The position numbers and the translations under genes were made by a program. A model generated the notes under the pieces. That model was given only the letters and a program-made list of their open reading frames with translations. It ran no database searches and had not been told where the DNA came from. From CAYXRS01 sp964636485 (lineage in GTDB: Bacteria; Gemmatimonadota; Gemmatimonadetes; Gemmatimonadales; Gemmatimonadaceae), in NCBI GenBank assembly GCA_964636485.1, contig CAZWSO010000013.1, positions 1-29,057 of the forward strand: a stretch of 29,057 nucleotides of DNA, given 5' to 3'. Each line of letters starts with the position of its first letter. The first letter of the stretch is position 1. Positions 14,733 to 22,700 of the stretch are shown piece by piece.

Positions 14733-15197
14733 TCATGCGTATCTGGGATGTAGAACCGGGAGAGTTATGTCGCAAACACCTCCTGGGAGAACACCGCGAG
14801 CTGCACGGCTTGTGGAATATTCTGACCCGAGGGCTACGCGGGTATTCCTTTCATCCGGAGACTCGCCGTTGGGAGGGCAAGCTGGGCGCCCTTTACCGGC
14901 GGCACGAGGCGTTGGTGGCAGAGATCGAGAAGAGAGGCTATCGCCATGCTTCTCCACTGGATCCGGAACTGGCGACGGGGCTGGATTACCAGAACGCGTT
15001 CGTTGATCCCCCGGAAGCTCAGCGGCAGATCCTGATGTCCAAGCCATGCGGCTGCTATCCGTCGAGGCGGCCTCCGTGAGCAGCAACACCGACGTGAGAA
15101 ATGCTGGCCAGTGCCTGCGTTCACGCGCTCGACCGCGGTAAATCTCGGCGAGTTGCTCATCGAAGAGATGCTCGTTCGGCAGATTCTCGGTGCGCAT
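14733..15197 (-). CDS. Possible small ORF after the export permease, antisense to the glycosylase-like gene
   Basis: Starts eight nucleotides after the permease stop codon on the same strand. The first 45 or so residues (MRTENLPNEHLFDEQLAEIY, then GRARERRHWPAFLTSVLLLTE) look like a real protein: a charged amphipathic stretch followed by a hydrophobic segment. After about residue 46 the frame runs antisense through the glycosylase-like gene and becomes Ser/Pro/Arg-rich and implausible. It may be a fragment cut short where the plus-strand gene now lies (breakpoint near 15060), or chance. No family was recognised. Confidence 0.25.
   Translation of the reverse strand: MRTENLPNEHLFDEQLAEIYRGRARERRHWPAFLTSVLLLTEAASTDSSRMAWTSGSAAELPGDQRTRSGNPAPSPVPDPVEKHGDSLSSRSLPPTPRAAGKGRPACPPNGESPDERNTRVALGSEYSTSRAARGVLPGGVCDITLPVLHPRYA
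14735..15079 (+). CDS. Pyrimidine dimer DNA glycosylase / endonuclease V-like small protein
   Basis: A 114-residue protein starting MRIWDVEPGELCRKHLLGEHRELHGLW (in part), the characteristic N terminus of the small family related to phage T4 endonuclease V, which excises UV-induced pyrimidine dimers. The motif LCRKHLLGEHRE contains the Glu that corresponds to the catalytic region, and the later segment HEALVAEIEKRGYRHASPL is also family-typical. Activity is inferred from similarity only; many bacterial members are uncharacterised. Residues after SKPCGC look non-conserved. It is the last plus-strand gene before the convergent export operon. A partial, decayed copy of its second half lies at 19018-19171 with about 88% nucleotide identity. 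Confidence 0.75.
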   Translation: MRIWDVEPGELCRKHLLGEHRELHGLWNILTRGLRGYSFHPETRRWEGKLGALYRRHEALVAEIEKRGYRHASPLDPELATGLDYQNAFVDPPEAQRQILMSKPCGCYPSRRPP

Positions 15198-15204
15198 CCG
15201 ACCC

Positions 15205-16422
15205 TCACTCCCGCCGCAGCGCCTCAATCGGATCCAGACGCGACGCTTTCCATGCGGGATAGAACCCGAAGAACAGTCCGACGGCCGCCGACACGCTGAC
15301 CGCCACAATCATCGCCTCGACGGAGAAAAACGCCGGCCAACCGGCGTAGGCGGCGATGGCGCGAGTCGCCGCGCCGCCGAGCAGAATGCCGCCAAGTCCA
15401 CCGAGCAGGCAGAGCACCACGGATTCGTTGAGGAACTGAAGCAGCACGTCCCGGCCACGCGCTCCCACGGAGAGTCGAAGGCCGATCTCGCGGGTGCGCT
15501 CGGCAACGCTCACGAGCATCACGTTCATGATGCCAATGCCACCCACGAGCAGCGAAATGCCGGCGATCGAAGCCAGCAGCCAGGTCATCACCCGCGAGGT
15601 TTCAGTGGCCAGCTCCGCCACTTCCTCCTGCGTCTGCACGGTGAAGTCATCCTCCTGATCCGGCGCGAGGCGGTGCCGCTCGCGAAGGAGATCGGTGATC
15701 TTGGCACGCGCAATGTCCATCGAGCGCTCGTCGAACACCTGCACATTGATCACCATGGCGTGCGTGCGTCCTGAAATGCGTTGGAACGCGGTCGTATACG
15801 GCACAACCACGATGTCGTCCTGCACCGAACCCATGAGCGACATCCCTTTCGTCGCGAGCACACCTATCACCGTGAGCGGAAGCCCGCGCACCCGTATTGT
15901 TTCACCGATCGGGTCCGCGCCCTCGAACAGCTCTTCCACGATTGTTCGTCCGACCACGGCCACCAGCGCCGCACGGTCCACATCCTCATCGGTGAACATC
16001 TCCCCCAGCTCCACGGGCCACTGACGGATCTGGAGGTAGTCGGCGGACTGGCCGTAGACGCGCGTAGCCCAGTTCCGGTTGCCGTACACGATCACGCGCT
16101 GCGAGCGGACCTCCGGACTGGCCGCGATCACTTCGGGAATCTCCTCACGAAGGGCGGTGGCATCATCCACCGTCAACGTGTTGGCGCTCCCGCCCCCAAT
16201 ACTCACTCCACCCAGTGACCGCTCGCCCGGAAAGATGAGAATGACGTTCTGTCCGAGCCGATTCACCTGTTCCTCTACCTCCGTGCGCGCTCCCGAGCCC
16301 AGCCCGACCATCGTGATCACCGCCGCTACTCCGATCACGATGCCGAGCGCGGTAAGCAGCGTACGCAGCGTGTTGCGGCGCAGCGCGCGGAAGGACATGA
16401 GCGGAACCGCCGTCCATTTCAT
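15205..16422 (-). CDS. ABC transporter permease, MacB/FtsX type
   Basis: A 405-residue inner-membrane protein with the MacB topology. One helix near the N terminus (LLTALGIVIGVAAVITMVGLG, residues about 22-42) is followed by a large periplasmic domain (about 45-275) and three C-terminal helices (about 281-303, 330-352 and 363-385). The typical FtsX-superfamily segment GGIGIMNVMLVSVAERTREIGLRLSVGA and the ending FYPAWKASRLDPIEALR are intact. MacB-type systems use ATP to drive periplasmic substrates (peptides, macrolides, siderophores, toxins) through an adaptor and an outer-membrane channel rather than moving them across the inner membrane. Here the ATPase is a separate gene; the two overlap by four bases (ATGA), indicating coupled translation. 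No outer-membrane TolC-like gene lies in the window. Confidence 0.93.
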   Translation of the reverse strand: MKWTAVPLMSFRALRRNTLRTLLTALGIVIGVAAVITMVGLGSGARTEVEEQVNRLGQNVILIFPGERSLGGVSIGGGSANTLTVDDATALREEIPEVIAASPEVRSQRVIVYGNRNWATRVYGQSADYLQIRQWPVELGEMFTDEDVDRAALVAVVGRTIVEELFEGADPIGETIRVRGLPLTVIGVLATKGMSLMGSVQDDIVVVPYTTAFQRISGRTHAMVINVQVFDERSMDIARAKITDLLRERHRLAPDQEDDFTVQTQEEVAELATETSRVMTWLLASIAGISLLVGGIGIMNVMLVSVAERTREIGLRLSVGARGRDVLLQFLNESVVLCLLGGLGGILLGGAATRAIAAYAGWPAFFSVEAMIVAVSVSAAVGLFFGFYPAWKASRLDPIEALRRE

Positions 16423-17183
16423 GATGCGATCATCGCGTCGAGGTGCGCGTGCCAGTCATCCTCTTCACCCTCCATCGCCTCCGCGGCAGACTCTGGAGCA
16501 ATTGTCCGGTCGGTGCGTACGACCCCGTCGCGCAGCACTATGACCCGAGATGCGAAGCGCGCCATCTCCGGTTCGTGCGTCACCATGAGTATCGTGTATC
16601 CATCCCGGTGCAGCCGCTGAAACACGTCCATGATTTCGAGACTCGTCCGGCTGTCCAGGTTGCCGGTAGGCTCGTCTGCCAGAAGAAGCCGTGGCTCCGT
16701 GACAAGCGCGCGCGCAATGGCCACCCGCTGCTGCTGACCTCCGGAAAGCTGCGCAGGAGTGTGGTCGGTTCGATCCCCAAGGCCGAGCAGCTCCAGTGCC
16801 TGGCGTGCGCGCGCGTGAATTTCCTTCCAGCTCAGCTCCTCCGCCCGATAGAGCAATGGAAGCTCCACATTCTCCAGCGCAGACGTACGCGGAAGAAGAT
16901 GAAAGGTCTGAAAGACGAATCCGAGGACGCGATTACGGATGTCGGCGAGTTCGTCGCGCGTCATTGCCGCCACGTCTGCGCCGTCGAGCAGATAGCGGCC
17001 GGTGGTCGGCCGGTCCAGGCAGCCCAGAATGTTCATAAGCGTGGACTTTCCGGACCCGCTCGCGCCCATGATCGCGACGAACTCGCCACGTGCGATCGTG
17101 AGATCGATTCCTCTCAGCGCCTGTACGGCCAGCGACTCGGCGGCATAGACGCGCGTCACCCCACTGATCTCGATAATCGACAT
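16419..17183 (-). CDS. ABC transporter ATP-binding protein, MacB/LolD type
   Basis: A 254-residue ATPase that powers the adjacent permease. Walker A GASGSGKS, the Q-loop region VFQTFHLLPR, signature LSGGQQQRVAIARAL, Walker B LLLADEPTG followed by NLDS, and the switch His in VTHEPEMA are all intact. The sequence type (QALRGIDLTIARGEFVAIMG, TLMNILGCLDRPTTG) places it in the MacB/LolD/FtsE group. The start at 17183 fits the family N terminus MSIIEISGVTRVY; earlier in-frame residues overlap the adaptor gene. The C terminus has an extra acidic segment (AEAMEGEEDD). Middle gene of the operon: 25 nt after the adaptor gene and overlapping the permease gene by four bases. Confidence 0.95.
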   Translation of the reverse strand: MSIIEISGVTRVYAAESLAVQALRGIDLTIARGEFVAIMGASGSGKSTLMNILGCLDRPTTGRYLLDGADVAAMTRDELADIRNRVLGFVFQTFHLLPRTSALENVELPLLYRAEELSWKEIHARARQALELLGLGDRTDHTPAQLSGGQQQRVAIARALVTEPRLLLADEPTGNLDSRTSLEIMDVFQRLHRDGYTILMVTHEPEMARFASRVIVLRDGVVRTDRTIAPESAAEAMEGEEDDWHAHLDAMIAS

Positions 17184-17208
17184 CAGCCGGAATCGCTCGG
17201 TGTGAACA

Positions 17209-18363
17209 TCAGAACTGTGCCTGATCGCCACGGAGGAAGCTCCGGCCGTCGTTCGTGCTATTGCCGCGAAGCGCGAGTCCGACGACGAGGGTGTCCCCAG
17301 CGCTGACGCCGCTGACGATTTCCGTGTGCACGCCATCGCTCAGCCCGGTGTGCACAGGCACGGCGACGATCATCCCATTGCGCAGCACGAACACGCGCCC
17401 GTTCGCTCCATCTGCATGCGCCGCGTCGGCCGGCCGAATCTCATCGGGCAGGCGAGCGCGCAACGCCGAATTTCGCGCGCGGAGAGCATCGCGCGCTTCG
17501 GCGGTGATCACCGATACCTCCGCCGTCATTCCCGGCTTGAGCAGTCCCTCTGGGTTGTCGACCGTGATGATCGTCTCGTAGTGCACAACGTTGTCGACCG
17601 TCACCGGCGCGTTGCGCACCTGGACCACCTCTCCCACAAACTCTCGCTCGCGGTGCGCATCCACCTGAAAACGGACCGCCTGTCCCTCTCGCACATGCCC
17701 AATATCGGCCTCGGAGACGTGGGCGTGGATGTGCATGCGGCTGAGATCAGTGGCGATCTCGAACAACACCGGCGCACTGAGACTTGCGGCCACCGTCTGT
17801 CCCACGTCCACATTGCGGGAAACGACTATTCCGTCGGTCGGCGAGTAAATCGAACTGCGCTGCAGCTCCCGCCGAGCGCGCTCAAGAGCGTGCCGGCGCA
17901 CGCTGTGCTGCGCGTCCGCCTGCCGGAGATCGCTTCGCATCTCTTCTACTTCTGCCGGCGTAACGATCCCCTGCTCGCGCATCTGCTGAATCCGCTGCCA
18001 CTGGAGCGTCGCCAGCTCGAGGCGCGCGTGCGCCGCCTCCAGCTCTGCCGCCGCTGAGCGCACCTCGGCAGCAAATGTCGAGGACTCGATTCGCGCGATG
18101 AGCTGGCCCTGACGCACACGGCTGTTGAAGTCGACATGGATTGCATCCACGATGCCGGAGACCTGGCTGCCGACCAATACTGTCTGAAGCGGCTGGAGGG
18201 TTCCGTGCGCAACCACGCGCTGCGACACCAGTCCGCGATCCACAACAACCGTGTGCAACGGCGGAAGTGCTCCACTGCTGGACCGAATGCCGCTGGCTCC
18301 CCACAGCAGCGCAGTGGCCAGCAGCAAGGTCGCGAGGACCAGTGCTCCTTTCCGGTAGTTCAT
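17209..18363 (-). CDS. Periplasmic adaptor subunit (MacA / HlyD family)
   Basis: A 384-residue membrane-fusion protein linking the inner-membrane permease to an outer-membrane channel. An N-terminal membrane anchor (residues about 8-24) is followed by a lipoyl-like half-motif (VGSQVSGIVDAIHVDFNSRVRQGQLIARI), a coiled-coil hairpin (about 85-160) rich in Ala, Glu and Arg, and the second lipoyl half (SPTDGIVVSRNVDVGQTV). A beta-barrel domain with LLKPGMTAEVSV and a membrane-proximal domain complete it. This is the order seen in MacA. The start at 18363 has a strong GGAGGAG ribosome site. First gene of the operon adaptor, ATPase, permease. A perfect stem-loop lies just upstream of the ribosome site. 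The substrate is unknown. Confidence 0.93.
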   Translation of the reverse strand: MNYRKGALVLATLLLATALLWGASGIRSSSGALPPLHTVVVDRGLVSQRVVAHGTLQPLQTVLVGSQVSGIVDAIHVDFNSRVRQGQLIARIESSTFAAEVRSAAAELEAAHARLELATLQWQRIQQMREQGIVTPAEVEEMRSDLRQADAQHSVRRHALERARRELQRSSIYSPTDGIVVSRNVDVGQTVAASLSAPVLFEIATDLSRMHIHAHVSEADIGHVREGQAVRFQVDAHREREFVGEVVQVRNAPVTVDNVVHYETIITVDNPEGLLKPGMTAEVSVITAEARDALRARNSALRARLPDEIRPADAAHADGANGRVFVLRNGMIVAVPVHTGLSDGVHTEIVSGVSAGDTLVVGLALRGNSTNDGRSFLRGDQAQF

Positions 18364-18380
18364 ATCGCTCCTCCGAAACG

Positions 18381-18406
18381 CTCGCGCGCCCAAAACCCCG
18401 CGCGAG
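18381..18406 (-). promoter_or_regulatory. Perfect stem-loop in the leader of the export operon
   Basis: CTCGCGCG and CGCGCGAG form an 8-bp perfect stem with a 10-nt loop (GGGTTTTGGG on the minus strand). It ends 17 nt before the adaptor start, directly upstream of the ribosome binding site. A role in mRNA stability or translation of the operon is possible, or it may be a protein-binding site. The structure is certain, the function inferred. Confidence 0.45.
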
Positions 18407-19017
18407 GGCTCAGAGCATGGGAGGTGGCCTACGACCCGCTGATGATGCACATCGGTTAATCCATGAAAAATACCTCCCCGCACACGAGGTCGGGAGGCGC
18501 GTCGCGCTCAGCGGGAGCGCTTCAGCAATCCGGCGAGACATGCTCACGTTCAGGAGCCACTACGGCAATGTTCGGGCTCCGCAGAGCGGCCGTTCCGTGC
18601 GACGTGCGCGAGTCAATGCAGAGCGGGCGACCGGACTCGGCCCCGCGACGTCCGGCTCTGGAAGCACGTCGGCGCTCGCGGCCTATCGCATCTGCGCTCA
18701 TTTCAAACGGTTAGCCGCCAGCCAGTGAGCGCCTGCGCCGATGAGCGAGCGCAGAATCGAGCGAAAATTGACCCAATGTGCCCCAGCCGCTCATCGTCCA
18801 CCGGTGGCAGCTAGGATGGGCCCGACGGATGCCATCAGGGAGAACTCGGCACGGGCCCCGAACAAGTGGCCGAGCCCCTGTCAGCCTGATTGCAGCTCGA
18901 TCACTCCGCCGTCCGCATCACGACATCTACGTGACGATCGGTCACGGAGGGGGCGATACACGCAGCCGTCTGAGCGGCTACGACGTCGGCCGACGTGGTC
19001 AGCCTAGCCCGGCAGCG
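18407..19017. other. Gene-poor region upstream of the export operon
   Basis: About 600 nt with no convincing gene. Plus-strand frames such as 18463-18714 and 18741-19007 are open but rich in Arg, Ser, Pro and Ala with no domain-like pattern or ribosome site, as expected from GC-rich non-coding DNA. It should contain the promoter of the minus-strand export operon; AT-richer stretches at 18455-18475 and 18755-18775 are candidates, but no clear -35/-10 pair is seen. It borders the decayed glycosylase-like copy. Confidence 0.5.
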
Positions 19018-19171
19018 AGTGCCCGTTGGCACGACGCTCTCGTGTGGGAGATCGAGAGGAGAGGCTATCGCCATGCGTCGCCACTCGATCACGAGCTGGC
19101 GACGGGGCTGGAGCAGCAGAACGCGTTCGTCGAACCCCCGGAAGTCCAGCCGCAGATCCTGATGTCCAAGC
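19018..19171 (+). pseudogene. Decayed second copy of the pyrimidine dimer glycosylase-like gene (3' half)
   Basis: The plus-strand reading WHDALVWEIERRGYRHASPL, continuing DHELATGLEQQNAFVEPPEV, matches the second half of the protein encoded at 14735-15079. At DNA level 19048-19171 aligns without gaps to 14921-15044, with about 15 mismatches in 124 positions counted by eye. Similarity fades before 19018, so the N-terminal half with the catalytic region is missing, and it stops abruptly after ATGTCCAAGC in both copies. No start codon or ribosome site precedes it in a useful position. It is best read as a truncated duplicate. The remaining 19172-19418 shows no gene. Confidence 0.75.
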
Positions 19172-19418
19172 ATGCGCGTGCGTCGCCGAGAAGGGCTGCA
19201 GCTGTTGGCGTGACCCGCTTATGCGCCCGATCGGAGAATGCTTGGCAGAATTCCGGGTCACCGAGGTTGTAGGCTGCGCCTCCGTGATGGTATGTTCCGA
19301 GCGGCACGGTCGACCTGACGAGGCCGTCGTTCGAATACGCCCGACGGAGGCGATGGTGATACAACGCGGGAGCGTCTCGACGGATGACATGCCTTCCATG
19401 GCAGCTCGCTCCGCGCGA

Positions 19419-19682
19419 TCAATCCCCTGCCCCGGATTCCGGCGATTCACGCTGGTCCGGTGCGCGCAACGACCGGATCTCCCACTCGAGCATGGCGCGC
19501 AGCTCCGCGACCTGCGCTGCCGTCAGCGCTACCGCGCCCTGCTCTCCCTGCTCAGCGCCTGAGTGTCGGATCGCGGACACCGCCTGCCAGTAGCGTTGGT
19601 TGATCGCACGCAGCTGCGCGATCTGCCCGCTGGTCAACTGACGATCCCCGAGTATCTCGGCCGCTACGGTAAACGCGTCCAC
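19419..19682 (-). CDS. Small hypothetical protein with two LTxxQ-like helices
   Basis: An 87-residue reading frame starting at GTG 19682, with AGGGG about nine nucleotides upstream. Two similar helical segments, LTSGQIAQLRAINQRYWQ and LTAAQVAELRAMLEWEIRSL, are separated by a short Gly/Glu-rich linker. The pattern LTxxQ(I/V)AxLRA is regular and amphipathic, reminiscent of the LTxxQ motif of Spy/CpxP-like periplasmic proteins. There is no signal peptide in this version, and the longer frame upstream (to 19949) is antisense to the glucan synthase gene and Arg-rich, so it is not used. Homology to Spy/CpxP is only suggested. The gene is divergent from the glucan synthase with 83 nt between them. 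Confidence 0.5.
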   Translation of the reverse strand: MDAFTVAAEILGDRQLTSGQIAQLRAINQRYWQAVSAIRHSGAEQGEQGAVALTAAQVAELRAMLEWEIRSLRAPDQRESPESGAGD

Positions 19683-19765
19683 GGGCTTTGCCCCTGTGCG
19701 GTGCTGTCCTCTGCACCGCCATTTGCGTACCGGCGCGTCGTGCGCCTGTTGCCAATCTGCCGGCA

Positions 19766-22700
19766 ATGATCTCCAAGAGCAGCGCGCGTCGGCGATCCGC
19801 GCTACTCGCTCGCTTGCTCTCCCGCCGGCGTTCGGGCCCTGACGATGTGCTCGCCGGTCCGCTCCGCGGCGAGCTCCTCGGCGCCGACCGTCTGGCCGAA
19901 CGCGCCCGTGCTGTCGCGCGCAGCCAGCGGGTCGTCCTTCCCTCCTCACTGGGGCGCCCGACTACCGCGCTCCTCGTCCGGCTGGATGACACGCGACAGA
20001 TCCTCGATGACGCTCACGAGCGGCTGTCCACCGCCGATCGGGAATTCGACGTCGGCCCGGCCGGCGAGTGGCTCCTTGATAATCGCTACATCGTACAGGA
20101 GCACATTCGTGAAGTGCGCGAGAGTCTGCCTCGAGGGTACTACCGCGAGCTCCCAGAGCTCGCGGTCGGCCCACTTGCCGGTTATCCGAGAGTTTACGAG
20201 ATCGCGACCGCCATCATCTCGCATACCGAGGCGCGCATTGACGTAGCAAACGTCGAGTTGTTCGTGGGCGCGTTTCAGGAAATCACCCCGCTGACACACG
20301 GCGAGCTGTGGGCCTTGCCCGCCCTGCTCCGGCTCGCACTCATCGAGAGCGTGCGGCGGATGGCGCTCCGTACCGTGCAGCGGTTGGATGAGGTGGAGGT
20401 TGCCAACCGTTGGGCGAGCGATCTCCAGGCCGCGGGCCACAGCGGGCGTGAGGCCCTCGCCGAGGCGCTCGAGAAGCTCGTGGCCAGTCATCCGCCTCTC
20501 ACCGCGATCTTCGTTTCACGATTCCTTCAGCAGTTGCGGATGGCGGCGGATCCGGTGATTCCCCTTGCTTGGATCGAGCAGTGGATTGCCGACGAAGGAC
20601 TGCGCGCCGAGGACGCGTCGGCCCGCTCCGCCGAACGACTTGCGCTCACGCAGGTCATGACGGCCAACAGCATCACCAGCCTGCGGGCGGTGGCGCGCAT
20701 GGACTGGCGCTCGTTCGTAGACCGCCAGAGCGAAATGGACGCCGTGCTCCGCAGCGACCCGGCCGGCGAGTACACACGCATGACCTTCATCACCCGCGAT
20801 CAGTATCGCCACGTGGTGGAGCGGATCGCAAAACGAACGGGGGCGCGGGAGGGTGATGTCGCGCGCCACGCCATCGAGCTGGCACGCCTGGCGGCGCGCG
20901 ATCAGCCGGGTGAGCCACACCGAGCCCATGTCGGTTACTACCTGGTGGATGAAGGGCTGCCGCAATTGGAGCGCCTGACGAATTACCGGCCGCCAGCGTC
21001 GGAAGCGCTACACCGCTGGCTGCTGCGACACCCGAACTTGGTATTTGTTGGAGGTATCCTCGCGGGAACCGCTGCCGCACTGGCGGCGGTGCTCTGGCTC
21101 GCCGGACCCGCCGCGCGCGATGCATGGCCGCTGGTTCTGCTCTTCGCCCTGGTACCGGGCAACGAGATCGCAGTGAGCGTGATGAACCAGCTCATCACCG
21201 CCTTTCTTCCGCCGCGGAGGCTGCCCAAGCTGGACCTGCGGGAGCATGGCATACCGCCGGAGTTCCGAACGGCCGTCGTGGTGCCGACGCTCTTCCCGAG
21301 CGTGGAGGCGGTGCGTGAGGCACTGGAGAACATCGAGATCCAGTTTCTCGCGAACCGCGAGGCCCACCTGCACTTCGCCGTGCTCAGCGACTTCACCGAT
21401 GCAGCGACGGAAACTCGCGACGATGACACGGCGATCGTGGCAGAGGCCGAGAAGGGCGTCCGCGCGCTCAACGAGCGCTACGCGAGAGCGGCCGAAGACG
21501 CCTTTTATCTCTTCCATCGACCTCGCCGCTGGAATCCCCAACAGGGCGCCTGGATGGGGTGGGAGCGCAAGCGCGGCAAGCTCGCCGAGTTCAACCGCCT
21601 CCTTCGCGGCGGTGCGGAGGACGCATTTTCGGTGATCGTCGGAGATCTCAACGTCATCCGTGGCGTACGCTACGTGATCACGCTCGACTCGGACACGATG
21701 CTCCCCCCGGATGCGGCGCCGCTGCTCGTGGGTGCGATGGCGCATCCGCTGAATCGTGCGGTGTACGATCATGAGCGCGGCTGCGTGGTGCGCGGCTACG
21801 GCATCCTCCAGCCACGAGTTGGCGTTTCGCTGCCCAGCGCGCATCGGTCCCGCTTCGCCGCCATTCACTCCGGCCACCCGGGCGTCGACCCGTACACCAC
21901 GGCCGTGTCCGACGTCTACCAGGATCTCTATGGCGAGGGAAGCTTTACCGGGAAGGGGATCTACGATGTGGACGCCTTTGAGCTGGCGACGCATGCGCGC
22001 TTCCCGGAAAATACGCTGTTGTCGCACGACCTGATCGAAGGCAACTATGCACGTGCCGGACTCGCCACCGATGTAGAGGTCTACGATGAATATCCATCGC
22101 GGTATCTCACCTTCACCCGACGAAAGCACCGCTGGATTCGCGGTGACTGGCAGCTGCTCGGCTGGCTGGCCCCAACCGTTCCCGGGCCGGACGGTCCGGA
22201 GCGGAACCGACTCTCGATCCTGGCGCGATGGAAGATCTTCGACAACATGCGTCGCAGCACCGTCGAGATCGCGCAACTCGTCTTCCTGACAGCGGGGTGG
22301 ACGATCCTTCCCGGCGCACCGCTCCGGTGGACAGTGCTCGGGCTGCTCGCGGTAACGGCGCCCTGGATCGTGTCGCTGCTGCTGGCGCTCGTGCGCCCAC
22401 CGCTCGACAAGTCATGGCGGGCCTACTATGCGAGCATCGAGCGCGACGCCGTCACGAGCGCCAAACAGGCCGGCCTGGCGATCGCATTCCTTCCGCATCA
22501 GGCGTGGATTTCCGCGGACGCGATCGTCAGGACGCTCTGGCGTCTGTTCATCTCGCGGCGACACCTGCTCGAGTGGCTGACGGCGTCGCAGACGGAGCGG
22601 GGCACGTCAGGCGCGGCGCGTGAGGTGTGGCGCACCATGTGGATGGCGGTGGCCGCGGCGGCGATTGTCCTTGCACTGGTGATCGGCACGCGGTGGTCTG

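Noticed and set aside
19172..19418. Minus-strand frames in the spacer after the decayed glycosylase copy, and a recombination-site-like stretch near 19215
   Set aside because: The protein-like stretches are short and unsupported, and the required paired core sites of an integron attC element are not present.
19749..19766. TTGCC/GGCAA stem at the glucan synthase start codon
   Set aside because: Only five base pairs, which is common by chance in this composition.
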